A stretch of DNA of 64,000 nt. Origin: JABMMZ01 sp964505065 (GTDB lineage Bacteria; Bacteroidota; Bacteroidia; NS11-12g; UBA955). Both the position numbers and the translations under genes were made by a program. Position 1 is the first letter of the stretch. Every line of letters starts with the position of its first letter. Below the pieces are notes generated by a model. That model saw only the letters and a program-made list of their open reading frames with translations, was not told the DNA's origin and searched no databases. Location of the stretch: NCBI GenBank assembly GCA_964505065.1, contig CAZDGF010000005.1, forward strand, positions 1-64,000, in the 5' to 3' direction. Shown here piece by piece: positions 1 to 9,391 of the stretch.

Positions 1-2
1 TT

Positions 3-44
3 GTCATTGAAGAAGGTGGTTTTGTTGTACAACCTCAAAGGTAA
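3..44 (+). CDS. possible C-terminal tail of a gene cut by the window edge
   Basis: A short open frame runs in from the left edge and ends at a TAA stop at 42-44, giving a tail with the residues VIEEGGFVVQPQR. Its composition is protein-like, and the stop lies inside a perfect hairpin that could end the transcript. Too little is visible to identify a family, and it could be chance. Confidence 0.3.
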   Translation, partial: VIEEGGFVVQPQR

Positions 45-51
45 CTTTGAG
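34..51 (+). terminator. hairpin at the left edge, possible terminator
   Basis: CTCAAAG and CTTTGAG form a perfect 7-bp stem around a GTAA loop, and a T-rich stretch follows from about position 60. The stem overlaps the stop codon of the possible upstream gene tail. The T-run is not immediately after the stem, so termination is only a possibility. Confidence 0.3.
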
Positions 52-120
52 TTACATTACTTCCTTCTTCTTTTTTTATTTATTTAGGACGCTATTGATA
101 ACATACATACCAATAAATAT

Positions 121-273
121 TTAACCCAAATTAATCAATAGGAGATTTGAAAAATTGAACTATTTGATTTAGTTGGGATTAACCCCGATTTAAAAATTGC
201 AATTATGTTTTGTAAAAACATGATTTGCAATTTGTTATTCGATTCAGCAATGCTATTGCTGAATTTGGGTTTA
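121..273 (-). repeat. structured ~150-bp dispersed repeat, copy 1 (inverted)
   Basis: This is the reverse complement of the repeats at 39060-39211 and 50940-51092, almost identical along its whole length. The ends form terminal inverted repeats (AAACCCAAATT and AATTTGGGTTT, one A missing at the left here). Inside are two hairpins: TTCAGCAAT/ATTGCTGAA, and a longer imperfect stem built on AAATTG/CAATTT and ATGTTTT/AAAACAT. In this copy one stem pair is C-G where copy 2 has T-A and copy 3 has T-G, so pairing is kept. It encodes no protein. It lies downstream of the minus-strand DUF4249 gene, in what is otherwise a gene-free 300-bp stretch. Confidence 0.85.
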
Positions 274-309
274 ACTATGAAAATGTAAAAAAAAGTATTA
301 TAAAAAAAA

Positions 310-1164
310 TTATTTAGAATAAATGGTATCTCTAATATTGAAAATACCGCCTACCATGCCCAGTCCGTTGGTTACATTGGTGCGCATTATTACAGCCGTA
401 CTACTATTGTAGCCATTTTCTTGAAAATCTGCAATTTGCTCTAAATAGCGGTAGTACTCTTCAATAAAAGTTTTTACAGATACCTCAAATGTAATATTTG
501 AAAGTGTTATACCCGATTGAATATCAAATTTTAAAGTTTTAGTTTGTCCGCTAAAGGTGGCATCGCTAAAAAGGTATGAGCCATCGTCTTTTTTGGTATT
601 GTTTAAAAATACTGGGTCTTCGGAAGTAATAATATAGCTTGTCCATTTCAATATTGAGCTATCGTAATAGCGAATACTAAATTGGTAATAATTTCTTACA
701 GCACCATTGTCGGTAAGTTTTACCTCTAATTGCCCATAAGGAAAGCCATCTTTATCTAAGCCTACATTGGGTATATATTTTGAACTACTTACAATTTGCG
801 ATGGTATTACAACATTGGCAGTAGCCATTGGAAAGCCATTGCGTTTAGCAACAATTTTATAGCTTTTGCCTTCTTTTGGTTTTACATTTGATATATAATT
901 TTGTTGAAAATATGTAAGCAAACCTTTAGAATTTCCATCTTCAAATAATTCTACAATAGCATTGTCTAAATAATAGGTAGAATCGTTAGTTAAAATATCT
1001 AAACTACGGCTTACTTGTACCTTAATATCATCTTCTGTATTTAGTTCGCCATTTATTACCAATTTAGATTCGGCAACGGGTAGGTTCAATGTAATTTCTT
1101 TGGTACAAGCAGCTATTGCAACTGTTAGCAATATGGTAATTATACTTAATGTTTTACTTTTCAT
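310..1164 (-). CDS. DUF4249 family lipoprotein
   Basis: A 284-residue protein with a lipoprotein signal peptide ending in a lipobox (IAAC, Cys20), followed by a beta-rich domain with the layout of the DUF4249 family (an early ESKLVINGEL segment and an IVELFEDG segment). The family is confined to Bacteroidota and is usually encoded beside a TonB-dependent receptor, as here: the receptor gene ends only 22 nt upstream, so the two are probably one operon. By inference it is a surface or periplasmic accessory lipoprotein of that receptor; the substrate cannot be told from the sequence. The family assignment is by pattern only. Confidence 0.85.
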   Translation of the reverse strand: MKSKTLSIITILLTVAIAACTKEITLNLPVAESKLVINGELNTEDDIKVQVSRSLDILTNDSTYYLDNAIVELFEDGNSKGLLTYFQQNYISNVKPKEGKSYKIVAKRNGFPMATANVVIPSQIVSSSKYIPNVGLDKDGFPYGQLEVKLTDNGAVRNYYQFSIRYYDSSILKWTSYIITSEDPVFLNNTKKDDGSYLFSDATFSGQTKTLKFDIQSGITLSNITFEVSVKTFIEEYYRYLEQIADFQENGYNSSTAVIMRTNVTNGLGMVGGIFNIRDTIYSK

Positions 1165-1186
1165 AAAATATTTTCTCTTTTTTAAA

Positions 1187-3634
1187 TTAAAATTTGGTGT
1201 AATAAGAAATGCCAGGAATAAAGCCTAAAAAGCCACGTTGATATGCCTTTGGCGAACTGCCTGTGTTGTTATCAATAAATACATAAGCAGGATTATTGCG
1301 CGCTAAAACATTGTAAACAGAAATATTATAGCCGCTTTCTGTTCCCCAACTTCTATTTCGCAATCTGGTAAAGCCAGCGTCTATTCTAAAGGTATTGGCA
1401 AGGCGGTAATTGTTTTTTTCAGGATAATCGTACACAATATTACCGTTTAAATCTAAATATTTGCCAGTAGGTACGCTTTGCACATTGCCTGTGCTAAATA
1501 CCATATTTATAGATAAGGCATTTCTATTGTCAATTTTTTGTTGGGCTACTATATTTATGTAGTGCCTTCTATCAAATTGGAAATAGTAGTCTTGGTCTCT
1601 GTTTACGCCAGGTGTATTGCGTTTTGCCCACGAAAGTGTGTAGCTTATCCAACCGTTTAAGTCGCCTTTGCGTTTGTGTAAAAATGTTTCAAAGCCGTAG
1701 CTCCAACCTTTGCCCATTACTACTTTTTCTTCCCAATTTTGTTCCGTTAAGCCAAAAGTAGCGCCTTCTTTTATTTCTAACACACGGTTGTATAATTTGT
1801 AATATCCCTCCACACTTAATTCAACATTGTTTTCAAATGGTTTTGTAATGCCCAGTGTTATTTGTTGCGCCCTTTGGGGTGTTATTCTTGCTGTGGCAGG
1901 TAGCCATCTATCTGTTAGCAAATCCGCATTCAAATTATCGGCTATTAAATGTATGCTTTGGTTCATTACACTATAACTACCTTTTATGGCATATTCATTT
2001 TTTACTTTGGCATTAAAAGATACTCTGGGTTCGGCAAAAATATAATTGGCATTAGCATTGTTATAGTTTACAATTCTTGTGCCTAATAGCAACTTTACAT
2101 TGTTGTTCAGTCGCATTTCATCTTCTAAATATATGGCATTTTCGGTAGCTATAATGGCTTTGCTTTCGCCTACTATTCTATCGCTAACAAGGGTTTTGTT
2201 GCTAAAAACTTTTTGTATTACTGTGCCAGGAAAAAAGCCTCTTAAACTGCTATTTATACCAAAATGTAAAGTATTGTTTTTGTTTGCGGCATAGTCTAAT
2301 TCCCATTTTAAGGTTGTTTCTCTTACCACATTTTTATAGCTATAATCTAATTTTGAGTTTGATGTGCCTGTGCCTGTATCTCTTGTGCGTTCTAATTCTA
2401 AACCCAAATTGCTTCTATATTTTGTAAAACTTAAACTTAAACTCGAAAATAATTTTTTGCTTACCACTTTGTTCCATCTTGCTGCTGCGGTTATATTTCC
2501 CCATTTTATTTCAAATGCTTCTGCATTTTTTAAAGTGCCTGTAGGAGAGCTTGTATTATTTTCGATAAAGTCATAAAATCTGTCTCTACCACTGTAAAAG
2601 CTTAAAAATAGTTTACTTTTTTCGTTAAATCTGTGGCAAATTTTTGCATTTACATCATATAGTGTGTACCATGTTTTGCCAGTATCCGTCATAAAAGGAC
2701 GAATAAGTAAATCTATATAGGAGCGTCTGCCAGAAAATGCAAAAGTAGTTTTGCCATTATTGCCCAAAGGTCCTTCTATTTCAAGCCTTAACATTAAAGG
2801 ACTATAAGAATAAATACCTGTAATTTGTTTGGTATTGCCTTCTTTCATTACCACATCTGTAATTGCAGACAACCTGCCGCCATGCTTTGCACTATATCCA
2901 CTTTTTGATAAACTTATATTATTGATACCATCAGAATTTAATACAGAATAAAACCCAAAAATATGGTTAAGATTATATACAGGTACGCCATCAAGTAATA
3001 CAAGGTTTTGGTCTTGCCCGCCACCACGCACATATAAGCCATTGGTAAGCTCTGTACCAGGCATTACACCAGGCAAAAATTTAAGCGAGCGCACCACATC
3101 TACCTCGCCCACCAATGAGGGCATTTTTGCTATTTGAAAGCCAGGAATTTCTAATAAGCCATTTTGTAACCTGTCTATTATTTTTGTATTGCGTATCAAA
3201 GCCAAGTAAATTAAATTTTCTACATAAGCACTGTTTTTTATTTTTAATTTGGGTGTTTCAGTTGAATCGTTTTGTGTTTTTACAGTTTTATTATCAAAAG
3301 GATTTATTTGTACATCGCCTTCGTTCATACGGTTCAGCAATACATCTAATTGCTTATTTCTATTTACCCTTGTAGTATCCAGTTGGGCAAAATAGCCTTC
3401 GTGTATAAACATTACATTTTTATTGCCAGCAGGAATATTTAGGGCATAGTAACCATAATTGTTGGTAATAGTGCCAGCACCTGTTTGAGGGCAAAATACA
3501 TAAGCGCCTATTAGCACCTCTCCCGATACATTGTCTTGCACAAAGCCAGATACTGTAAAGCTTTGCGCTTTTAATTGGGTAGCTATAAAAAACAAAAAAA
3601 CAAAAAAAATTTTTAAGATAAATTTTAAAAACAT
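1187..3634 (-). CDS. TonB-dependent outer-membrane receptor with carboxypeptidase-like N-terminal domain
   Basis: A signal peptide (MFLKFILKIFF to LKAQ) is followed by a carboxypeptidase-regulatory-like beta domain (FTVSGFVQDNVSGEVLIGAY), a plug domain (YVRGGGQDQNLVLLDGVPVY) and a long beta barrel that ends in an aromatic residue (YYTKF). It should import a nutrient or metal complex across the outer membrane using TonB energy. An ATG at 3658 is in frame, but a promoter -7 box (TAAATTTG) covers 3656-3663, so I place the start at 3634, giving 815 residues and a normal signal peptide. It is the first gene of an operon with the DUF4249 lipoprotein. The substrate is unknown. Confidence 0.9.
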   Translation of the reverse strand: MFLKFILKIFFVFLFFIATQLKAQSFTVSGFVQDNVSGEVLIGAYVFCPQTGAGTITNNYGYYALNIPAGNKNVMFIHEGYFAQLDTTRVNRNKQLDVLLNRMNEGDVQINPFDNKTVKTQNDSTETPKLKIKNSAYVENLIYLALIRNTKIIDRLQNGLLEIPGFQIAKMPSLVGEVDVVRSLKFLPGVMPGTELTNGLYVRGGGQDQNLVLLDGVPVYNLNHIFGFYSVLNSDGINNISLSKSGYSAKHGGRLSAITDVVMKEGNTKQITGIYSYSPLMLRLEIEGPLGNNGKTTFAFSGRRSYIDLLIRPFMTDTGKTWYTLYDVNAKICHRFNEKSKLFLSFYSGRDRFYDFIENNTSSPTGTLKNAEAFEIKWGNITAAARWNKVVSKKLFSSLSLSFTKYRSNLGLELERTRDTGTGTSNSKLDYSYKNVVRETTLKWELDYAANKNNTLHFGINSSLRGFFPGTVIQKVFSNKTLVSDRIVGESKAIIATENAIYLEDEMRLNNNVKLLLGTRIVNYNNANANYIFAEPRVSFNAKVKNEYAIKGSYSVMNQSIHLIADNLNADLLTDRWLPATARITPQRAQQITLGITKPFENNVELSVEGYYKLYNRVLEIKEGATFGLTEQNWEEKVVMGKGWSYGFETFLHKRKGDLNGWISYTLSWAKRNTPGVNRDQDYYFQFDRRHYINIVAQQKIDNRNALSINMVFSTGNVQSVPTGKYLDLNGNIVYDYPEKNNYRLANTFRIDAGFTRLRNRSWGTESGYNISVYNVLARNNPAYVFIDNNTGSSPKAYQRGFLGFIPGISYYTKF

Positions 3635-3655
3635 TGGGGTTTTAGAATATAACGT

Positions 3656-3686
3656 CAAATTTACACGATTTTGGAAATATTCCCAA
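3656..3686 (-). promoter_or_regulatory. Bacteroidota-type promoter for the TonB receptor operon
   Basis: On the minus strand TTG (3684-3686), a 20-nt spacer and TAAATTTG (3656-3663) match the Bacteroidota primary-sigma consensus TTG-N19-21-TAnnTTTG. The -7 box overlaps the in-frame ATG at 3658 and so rules that codon out as the start. Confidence 0.75.
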
Positions 3687-3796
3687 AGGCTTTTTATTCA
3701 GCACTTTTTTTGGCAAAATAATTGCCTTTAAAATACAAATGACCAAATGTTGTGGAAAACCTCAAATTATTAACCTTTAATTTTGATTAAATTATT

Positions 3797-4339
3797 TTGA
3801 AATTAAGCTCAAAAATATTCATTCTCTTAATGCTGTTAAATGCACAGGCTGCGTATGCTTTAAGCAATGCCGATACTGTAAAAGCGGTAATAGATACAAG
3901 CGATGTTTTAAAAGGATTAGACCTAAAAAAAGTGCCTGATGTGGCTACTTTGCATAAGGTGGCAAAAAAATATTTTGGCAAATGGAGTTATCTTTTTTTA
4001 GCCATAAAAATAGAAGAAAGTGGCAATAATGGGCATTTCAGTTGGCTATCTACCACGCATTTTAATTTATGTGGCATGCGCTATCCAAAAAGCCGCAGAA
4101 CGTATGCCATAGGCAGCACCAATACCAATTATGCCATATTTAGAAACTGGTTTGAGTGTATGCTCGATTTTAAATTGTATTTGGATAATGTAGAGGCAAA
4201 ATATATAGCTGCCAATAACAAACCGCCCAAAGATGAATTTGCAATGATAGATTATATGTTCAATTCTTTCAACCATTTTGATAAATGGAAAAAGGATATG
4301 ATAATATTAACTAAATATGTAAAGAAGAAGTATAAATAG
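3797..4339 (+). CDS. exported glucosaminidase-like (peptidoglycan hydrolase family) protein
   Basis: A 180-residue protein with a signal peptide (KLSSKIFILLMLLNAQAAYA). The mature part follows the bacterial glucosaminidase (GH73-like) pattern: an IKIEESGN segment that could carry the catalytic Glu, then HFNLCGMRYPKSR in place of the usual NNLFGMK, an aromatic-rich FRNWFECMLDFKLYL strand and a C-terminal helix. It is therefore probably a periplasmic cell-wall hydrolase or an inactive relative. Translation appears to begin at TTG; the first ATG (3830) would destroy the signal peptide. A -7 box TAATTTTG lies at 3778-3785. The gene stands alone, divergent from the TonB receptor operon. Confidence 0.65.
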   Translation: MKLSSKIFILLMLLNAQAAYALSNADTVKAVIDTSDVLKGLDLKKVPDVATLHKVAKKYFGKWSYLFLAIKIEESGNNGHFSWLSTTHFNLCGMRYPKSRRTYAIGSTNTNYAIFRNWFECMLDFKLYLDNVEAKYIAANNKPPKDEFAMIDYMFNSFNHFDKWKKDMIILTKYVKKKYK

Positions 4340-4544
4340 GGGATGTTTTTTGAATTACTGCTTTTTATACCATGCGTTTTATATTGTAATTCAAATTCAG
4401 AGGCTTTTATAAAGCTTCTAATAAATTAAATCACATAAATATAAAATTCAGCTTGGCTGAAATATGCAAGAAAAGTGAATGTTATATAAAATAAGTTTTT
4501 AGTTAAATTTTTAATTTGTTAAATTTGCCTTTATTAAAATCAAT

Positions 4545-5954
4545 ATGTCATTAAATAATAATTTAGAAATTATCGAAAAATTAAATAAGCAAATAAATGA
4601 ATATGGAATTTTAAATAATGATGTTAAAAAACAAATCAACTATCGTTTTAGATTAGATTGGAATTATAACTCTAATGCTATAGAAGGGGGTACTTTAACC
4701 CCGCAAGAAACAAGAACAGTTATGATAGGTAATATTAATATTGGTAATAAAAGTATTCGAGATGTTTTTGAAATGAAAGGACATGACGATGTTATTACTG
4801 AAATATTAGAAATTGGTAAAGGCAATAAAAAAATAAGTGAAAAAAGAATAAAAGAAATACATAAACTGATAATTAAAGATGATGACAAAGAAAATTTTCA
4901 TTTAATTGGAGAATGGAAAAAATACGGAAATCATATTATAAATTACCAAAACGAAAAACACAGTTTTGCAGCACCTAACGAAGTTGCTGAAAAAATTCAT
5001 AATCTTATTGATGTTACAAATTCTCAAATAGATTCTTTAAAAACTAAAAACCCCAAAAATAACCCAGTTATAATTGCATTAAAGTTTCATTTGGAATTTG
5101 TAAATATACATCCTTTTTATGATGGCAATGGAAGAATGTCAAGGATTTTAAGTAATTTAATTCTAATTTCTCTTGGTTATCCTCCGTATATAGTTGCTAA
5201 AAAAGATAAAGATAGATATAATAAGCTTATTGGAGATATACAATGTTATGGAGGTAAAGAAGATTTGTTTTTTGAGTTTTTAACAGAACTTATCATCAAT
5301 TCTCAAAAAATTGTAATTCAGGCAATTGAAGGTAAAGATATTAGCCCAATAGATAATTTTGAAAAACAATTAGCATTAATTGACAATGAATTTAGTGAAA
5401 ATAAAGAAGTTGAAATTAAACGTTCGAATACTGCTATAAAAGTGTTGTATAATAATAGTTTTAAAAATTTATTTAATTCAATAGAGGCAAGATTATCGAT
5501 TTTAGATGGAAGATTTGATATTAATGAAAAAGTTTACACTTTAGAACCAAAAATTGGTATTGAAGAAGATGAAAAAAATAGGGTTGATTTGGAAGGGTTA
5601 GAGAATCAAATATTTTTTAATTTTTCAGAACCAAAAAAATATGGACATGCACAAAACTATAATTATCCTGTCAATATAGAAAGACCCATAATAAACCGAA
5701 TATCTGCTGCTTATCATTGGAATGGCTTTAAAAAAGCAGGATTAAAAGCTTTTAATATATCTTCATATATTGTTATTTCATTTTTAGAGTATGGCTACGC
5801 AATTTCAGATAATATAAATAACTCAAGCCCTTGGTTGGAGAAATTATATGATGAGGAATTAAGCGAAACAGATATAGAAACAATTTTAAAAACAATAGAA
5901 GAAGAGGTTATTGATAATATAAAATCAAAAGTGAAAATTTTAAAAAAAGAATAA
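4545..5954 (+). CDS. Fic domain protein with built-in inhibitory helix
   Basis: A 469-residue protein. The Fic signature HPFYDGNGRMSR (about residue 189) is intact, with the catalytic His and the nucleotide-binding DGNGR loop. Near the N-terminus SNAIEG (residues 43-48) matches the inhibitory [S/T]xxxE[G/N] motif, so this is a class II, autoinhibited Fic protein expected to transfer AMP or another nucleotide to target proteins. The roughly 200-residue C-terminal region is not one I recognise. No partner antitoxin is visible, as expected when the inhibitory helix is in cis. A -7 box TAAATTTG at 4520-4527 lies 17 nt before the ATG. The gene is very AT-rich and stands alone. Confidence 0.9.
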   Translation: MSLNNNLEIIEKLNKQINEYGILNNDVKKQINYRFRLDWNYNSNAIEGGTLTPQETRTVMIGNINIGNKSIRDVFEMKGHDDVITEILEIGKGNKKISEKRIKEIHKLIIKDDDKENFHLIGEWKKYGNHIINYQNEKHSFAAPNEVAEKIHNLIDVTNSQIDSLKTKNPKNNPVIIALKFHLEFVNIHPFYDGNGRMSRILSNLILISLGYPPYIVAKKDKDRYNKLIGDIQCYGGKEDLFFEFLTELIINSQKIVIQAIEGKDISPIDNFEKQLALIDNEFSENKEVEIKRSNTAIKVLYNNSFKNLFNSIEARLSILDGRFDINEKVYTLEPKIGIEEDEKNRVDLEGLENQIFFNFSEPKKYGHAQNYNYPVNIERPIINRISAAYHWNGFKKAGLKAFNISSYIVISFLEYGYAISDNINNSSPWLEKLYDEELSETDIETILKTIEEEVIDNIKSKVKILKKE

Positions 5955-6022
5955 TACTTGTCTTTTTTTTGTTATTGCTAAAATAGAATTTACATATTTT
6001 TTAAAAAAATCAAAAATTTTCA

Positions 6023-9000
6023 TCACTCTTTAACAGCCTTCCCTAACCAACTACCATTTTCATTTTTAAATTTAAAATAATAAATACCTGCACTTAAATG
6101 TTGTAATGATAGTGTATTTACACCTGTTTGTATGGCTTGGGTATATATCAGTTTTCCCTCGGTAGTGGTTATGGTTATTGTGCCATTGTAAGGGCTGTTA
6201 AATTGCAAATTATCAGTAAACGGATTTGGGCTTATATAAATTTGATTTAGTCTTGTTTTATTTATGGCAGATATATCTGAAATATTTATGGCAATAGTAT
6301 CTGTAGCTTTGCAACCATTGCTATCGGCTACGATGCATAAAATATTATAACCATTTACTATGCCAATTACATTTGCTTTTAGCTTCATTGAATTAGTGCC
6401 TATGCCTACGCTCCATTTATAGCTATTATAGGTTTTGGTTAATGCTAATTGTATAGTGTCTTTTAGGTTATATTGGGTTTTGCCTGTAATAATGGGCTGA
6501 GGTAGGGGTAGGGCAGTTATATAAATAGAATCTGATGTGGTGCATTTGCTGGTATTGGTAACATTTAGTTTAATATATTCCGTATTTAATGCCTTAAAAT
6601 CTGAAATAGCTTTTTGGCTTATCAACGTATTTTTACTGTACCATTTATAGAGGGTTAAAGTATTTGGATTGTTATATATTGGGCTAATATTAGCCACATT
6701 ATTTTTACATATACTCAAAGTTTTAGGCATTGTAAAAGCAGGATTTTGTTGGGCATATATTTTCAAAGAATCTCCTGCCATACAAGTAGAGTTATAAATT
6801 ATTTTTAGCCTTATGGTTTCATCTTTTGTTATTGTGTGTTTTATACTCGAATCAGTAGAAAAAATACTGCCATTGCTATACCAGTTAAAAACAGGCGTGC
6901 TATTGTAAGTGCCAATTTTAGAGGGTTTTAAAGGCAATATTTGCTGCATACATATTGCCGTATCGTTGGCAATTGTAAAAGCAGGATTAACAATGGCTAT
7001 GTTTGCAGAGTCAATATACAAGCAGCCATATCTATCGCTTATGGTAAGTTTAAGTTTGGTAGGTTTATCGGTTTTTATAGTATAGCTATTGCCATATACA
7101 CTATAATTATTTAAGCCATTAATTTCCCACAAATAATTTGGATTGCTAAGAATACCACTTCCCGCAACTGAAATATTTGTAAGCGTATCTTTACATACAT
7201 TTTTGGGCAATAAGTTTGGTTTGTAATTGCTATATGGTTCTATGGTGGTATTGTCTTCAAAAAGGCAGCCTGTAGCATCGGTTACTTGGGCTGTAATTGC
7301 CTTGCTATTGTTTATTTCTATATTCAATATGCTATCGGTTATATTGGTTTTTATGCCATTAATATGCCAAGCGTATTGGTAAGGTTTTGGCAAAGTGCCT
7401 TTCAGTATTGGCAAACTATAATTGGTGTTTATACAGGTTCTATAAATGTTATTCAAAAGGTTAAAGGTTTTTATGCCAAAAGTAATTTCTTTATGGGCTA
7501 TGCAGCCATTGGTAGCAAAAGCCGTTAAGCGAATAGTGGTATTTTGAGCAATACCAATTTTTTGCAAAAATGTATCTGTATTGGGCATCGTATTGCCATT
7601 TATATACCATCTAAAATATTGCGCACTTGGCGAAATAGATTCAAGATAAGCAATATTTACACTGTCGTTTTTACACAATAAAGTATCGGCTGTAAGGCTT
7701 AAAATTGGGCGATTGTAAGCATTGTTTATGGTTATGGTATCATACAAAGTATAAGCACACGCATTTATTGAATTTGAAGATGTATAACTGATAATATATT
7801 CCCCGTTTTCATGCACAGTTAGTGAGTCTTTAAGCCCAGTGCCTATGGCTTCAATAATGCTATTGTTAAATTTTTTAATAGATGCAGAGTAGCTTGTTTT
7901 ATTGTCATTTTGAAAAGGCAAAATTTGATACACAATACTACCGCAATTGCTTAATCTATAAGTTTTACTAAAGCGTTTGGGTTGTTCTTTTTCTATTTCA
8001 AAAAGCCGAGATTGTATATTGGCATTACAGCCCCTATCCCATAGGGTAATGGCAAAATATTTTTCTTTAAGTGGGGTATTAAAAGTATCGGGTTGCAAGC
8101 AAAAGTTTATATTTGGTGTTCGTCTGTATGGCGTATCTAAACTTATGGTTGAATTTTTAATTAAATTTATCCAACCAATGCGTACAGTATCTGCTTGTTT
8201 TTGGCTGGGTATATCTGGATTATCGGCAGTATTAAAAGTTATACATTTAGTATAGCCACCGCAAAATTTGGGATTATAATTTGTTGTAGTTATTTCTGGG
8301 TTGCTATTATTTTCATTGAATACTTTTAAAGAAAAATCTCTTAACACAAAGCCTAAATACACCATTTTGCCTGTGTTTGGGTTTTTTCTGTATTCATCTA
8401 TACGCACAACAATTGTTGCCCTTTCGCTACAATTTGTAGGTGTAAAAGCAATATCGCCATTTTTAGAACTAAAATAAAAACCTCTTGAGGGTTTGGAATT
8501 GGGTCGTGGATTACAATTCAATACGCCTGGGTTTGGAGGGCAATAAGGCGTTACAGGAATAGTTGCACTATAGCTTTTAATGTAGGTTATGGTGGTGGTA
8601 TAATCGTGTTTAGGTGCTACAAGGCTATAGGCAAGCGAGTCGTAATTGGCAGTATCCAAGCCTATATTGTTGAAAAAAGTAGGTTGGTTGCATGCAAATT
8701 CAAACTTTGGGTGTACTAAAAATTGGGGCGAAGAATTTTGGGTAATAAAGCTATTGCAAATATTTACGCCTGCCTCTATAAAATTTAAGCCATTGTTATG
8801 TGTTATATTATTATTGGGGCGAAACCCTGCCATATAAGTAAATATTACATCGCATACATTGTTGTTTACAAATATATTGTAGGGTGTTTTTGTAAAATCT
8901 ACCTCCGCCTCAAAAGTATGCTGCTCGTAGCCTGCATTGCTATATTGGTTTTGCTTATTGCAAGGGTTGCCGCAGGTATCGTATAGTTTTATAATACTTG

Positions 9001-9217
9001 TGCGTGTGTAGTTTACAGCCACAGTATATGCCCCACCAATTACTTCGGTATTATACAAAGTATTTAAAACATCTCCACTGCATTGGCGATACACCACAGC
9101 CGTAAGTTTATATTTATTTGTACCTATTAGTTTATAATACAGTTCGCCCCCAGCTATAGTTTGGGCTTGGCAGCATATACAAGCTAAAAATAAGGCAATA
9201 AGTATATGTTTTTTCAT
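6023..9217 (-). CDS. large exported protein with T9SS type A C-terminal sorting domain
   Basis: About 1064 residues: a signal peptide (MKKHILIALFLACICCQAQ), a long region of beta-sandwich repeats with many C-x-n-x-C spacings and PKD-like segments, and at the C-terminus a type A T9SS sorting domain (IYISPNPFTDNLQF, then LSAGIYYFKFKNENG and a final KAVKE). It should be carried over the outer membrane by the SprA system and anchored or released there. An upstream ATG at 9229 is excluded because a -7 box TAATTTTG covers 9227-9234; the start at 9217 leaves a very short leader. Function of the extracellular part is unknown; an adhesin or matrix role is a guess. Confidence 0.8.
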   Translation of the reverse strand: MKKHILIALFLACICCQAQTIAGGELYYKLIGTNKYKLTAVVYRQCSGDVLNTLYNTEVIGGAYTVAVNYTRTSIIKLYDTCGNPCNKQNQYSNAGYEQHTFEAEVDFTKTPYNIFVNNNVCDVIFTYMAGFRPNNNITHNNGLNFIEAGVNICNSFITQNSSPQFLVHPKFEFACNQPTFFNNIGLDTANYDSLAYSLVAPKHDYTTTITYIKSYSATIPVTPYCPPNPGVLNCNPRPNSKPSRGFYFSSKNGDIAFTPTNCSERATIVVRIDEYRKNPNTGKMVYLGFVLRDFSLKVFNENNSNPEITTTNYNPKFCGGYTKCITFNTADNPDIPSQKQADTVRIGWINLIKNSTISLDTPYRRTPNINFCLQPDTFNTPLKEKYFAITLWDRGCNANIQSRLFEIEKEQPKRFSKTYRLSNCGSIVYQILPFQNDNKTSYSASIKKFNNSIIEAIGTGLKDSLTVHENGEYIISYTSSNSINACAYTLYDTITINNAYNRPILSLTADTLLCKNDSVNIAYLESISPSAQYFRWYINGNTMPNTDTFLQKIGIAQNTTIRLTAFATNGCIAHKEITFGIKTFNLLNNIYRTCINTNYSLPILKGTLPKPYQYAWHINGIKTNITDSILNIEINNSKAITAQVTDATGCLFEDNTTIEPYSNYKPNLLPKNVCKDTLTNISVAGSGILSNPNYLWEINGLNNYSVYGNSYTIKTDKPTKLKLTISDRYGCLYIDSANIAIVNPAFTIANDTAICMQQILPLKPSKIGTYNSTPVFNWYSNGSIFSTDSSIKHTITKDETIRLKIIYNSTCMAGDSLKIYAQQNPAFTMPKTLSICKNNVANISPIYNNPNTLTLYKWYSKNTLISQKAISDFKALNTEYIKLNVTNTSKCTTSDSIYITALPLPQPIITGKTQYNLKDTIQLALTKTYNSYKWSVGIGTNSMKLKANVIGIVNGYNILCIVADSNGCKATDTIAINISDISAINKTRLNQIYISPNPFTDNLQFNSPYNGTITITTTEGKLIYTQAIQTGVNTLSLQHLSAGIYYFKFKNENGSWLGKAVKE

Positions 9218-9226
9218 AATATTAAA

Positions 9227-9234
9227 CAAAATTA
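9227..9234 (-). promoter_or_regulatory. -7 box deciding the start of the type A T9SS cargo gene
   Basis: TAATTTTG on the minus strand, matching TAnnTTTG. It overlaps the ATG at 9229 and lies about 9 nt before the ATG at 9217. No clear TTG is seen at the -33 position, so only the -7 half is supported. Confidence 0.5.
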
Positions 9235-9336
9235 GGCTATTGAATAAGAATAAGATTCTACGAAAGGTAAATTTTACCCAAATATTACAGAAGAAATAAA
9301 TACAAATCGGATGTAAAAGTCATTCATAATTTAAAA

Positions 9337-9368
9337 AAAAGCCCTTCAACATCAATTGAAGGGCTTTT
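9337..9368 (-). terminator. terminator of the act operon
   Basis: AAAAGCCCTTCAA and TTGAAGGGCTTTT form a perfect 13-bp stem with a six-base loop and A/T runs on both sides. It lies 23 nt after the actF stop codon. The symmetry would also allow it to stop readthrough from the other strand. Confidence 0.9.
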
Positions 9369-9391
9369 GTAATATCTTCTAATAAGAAACT

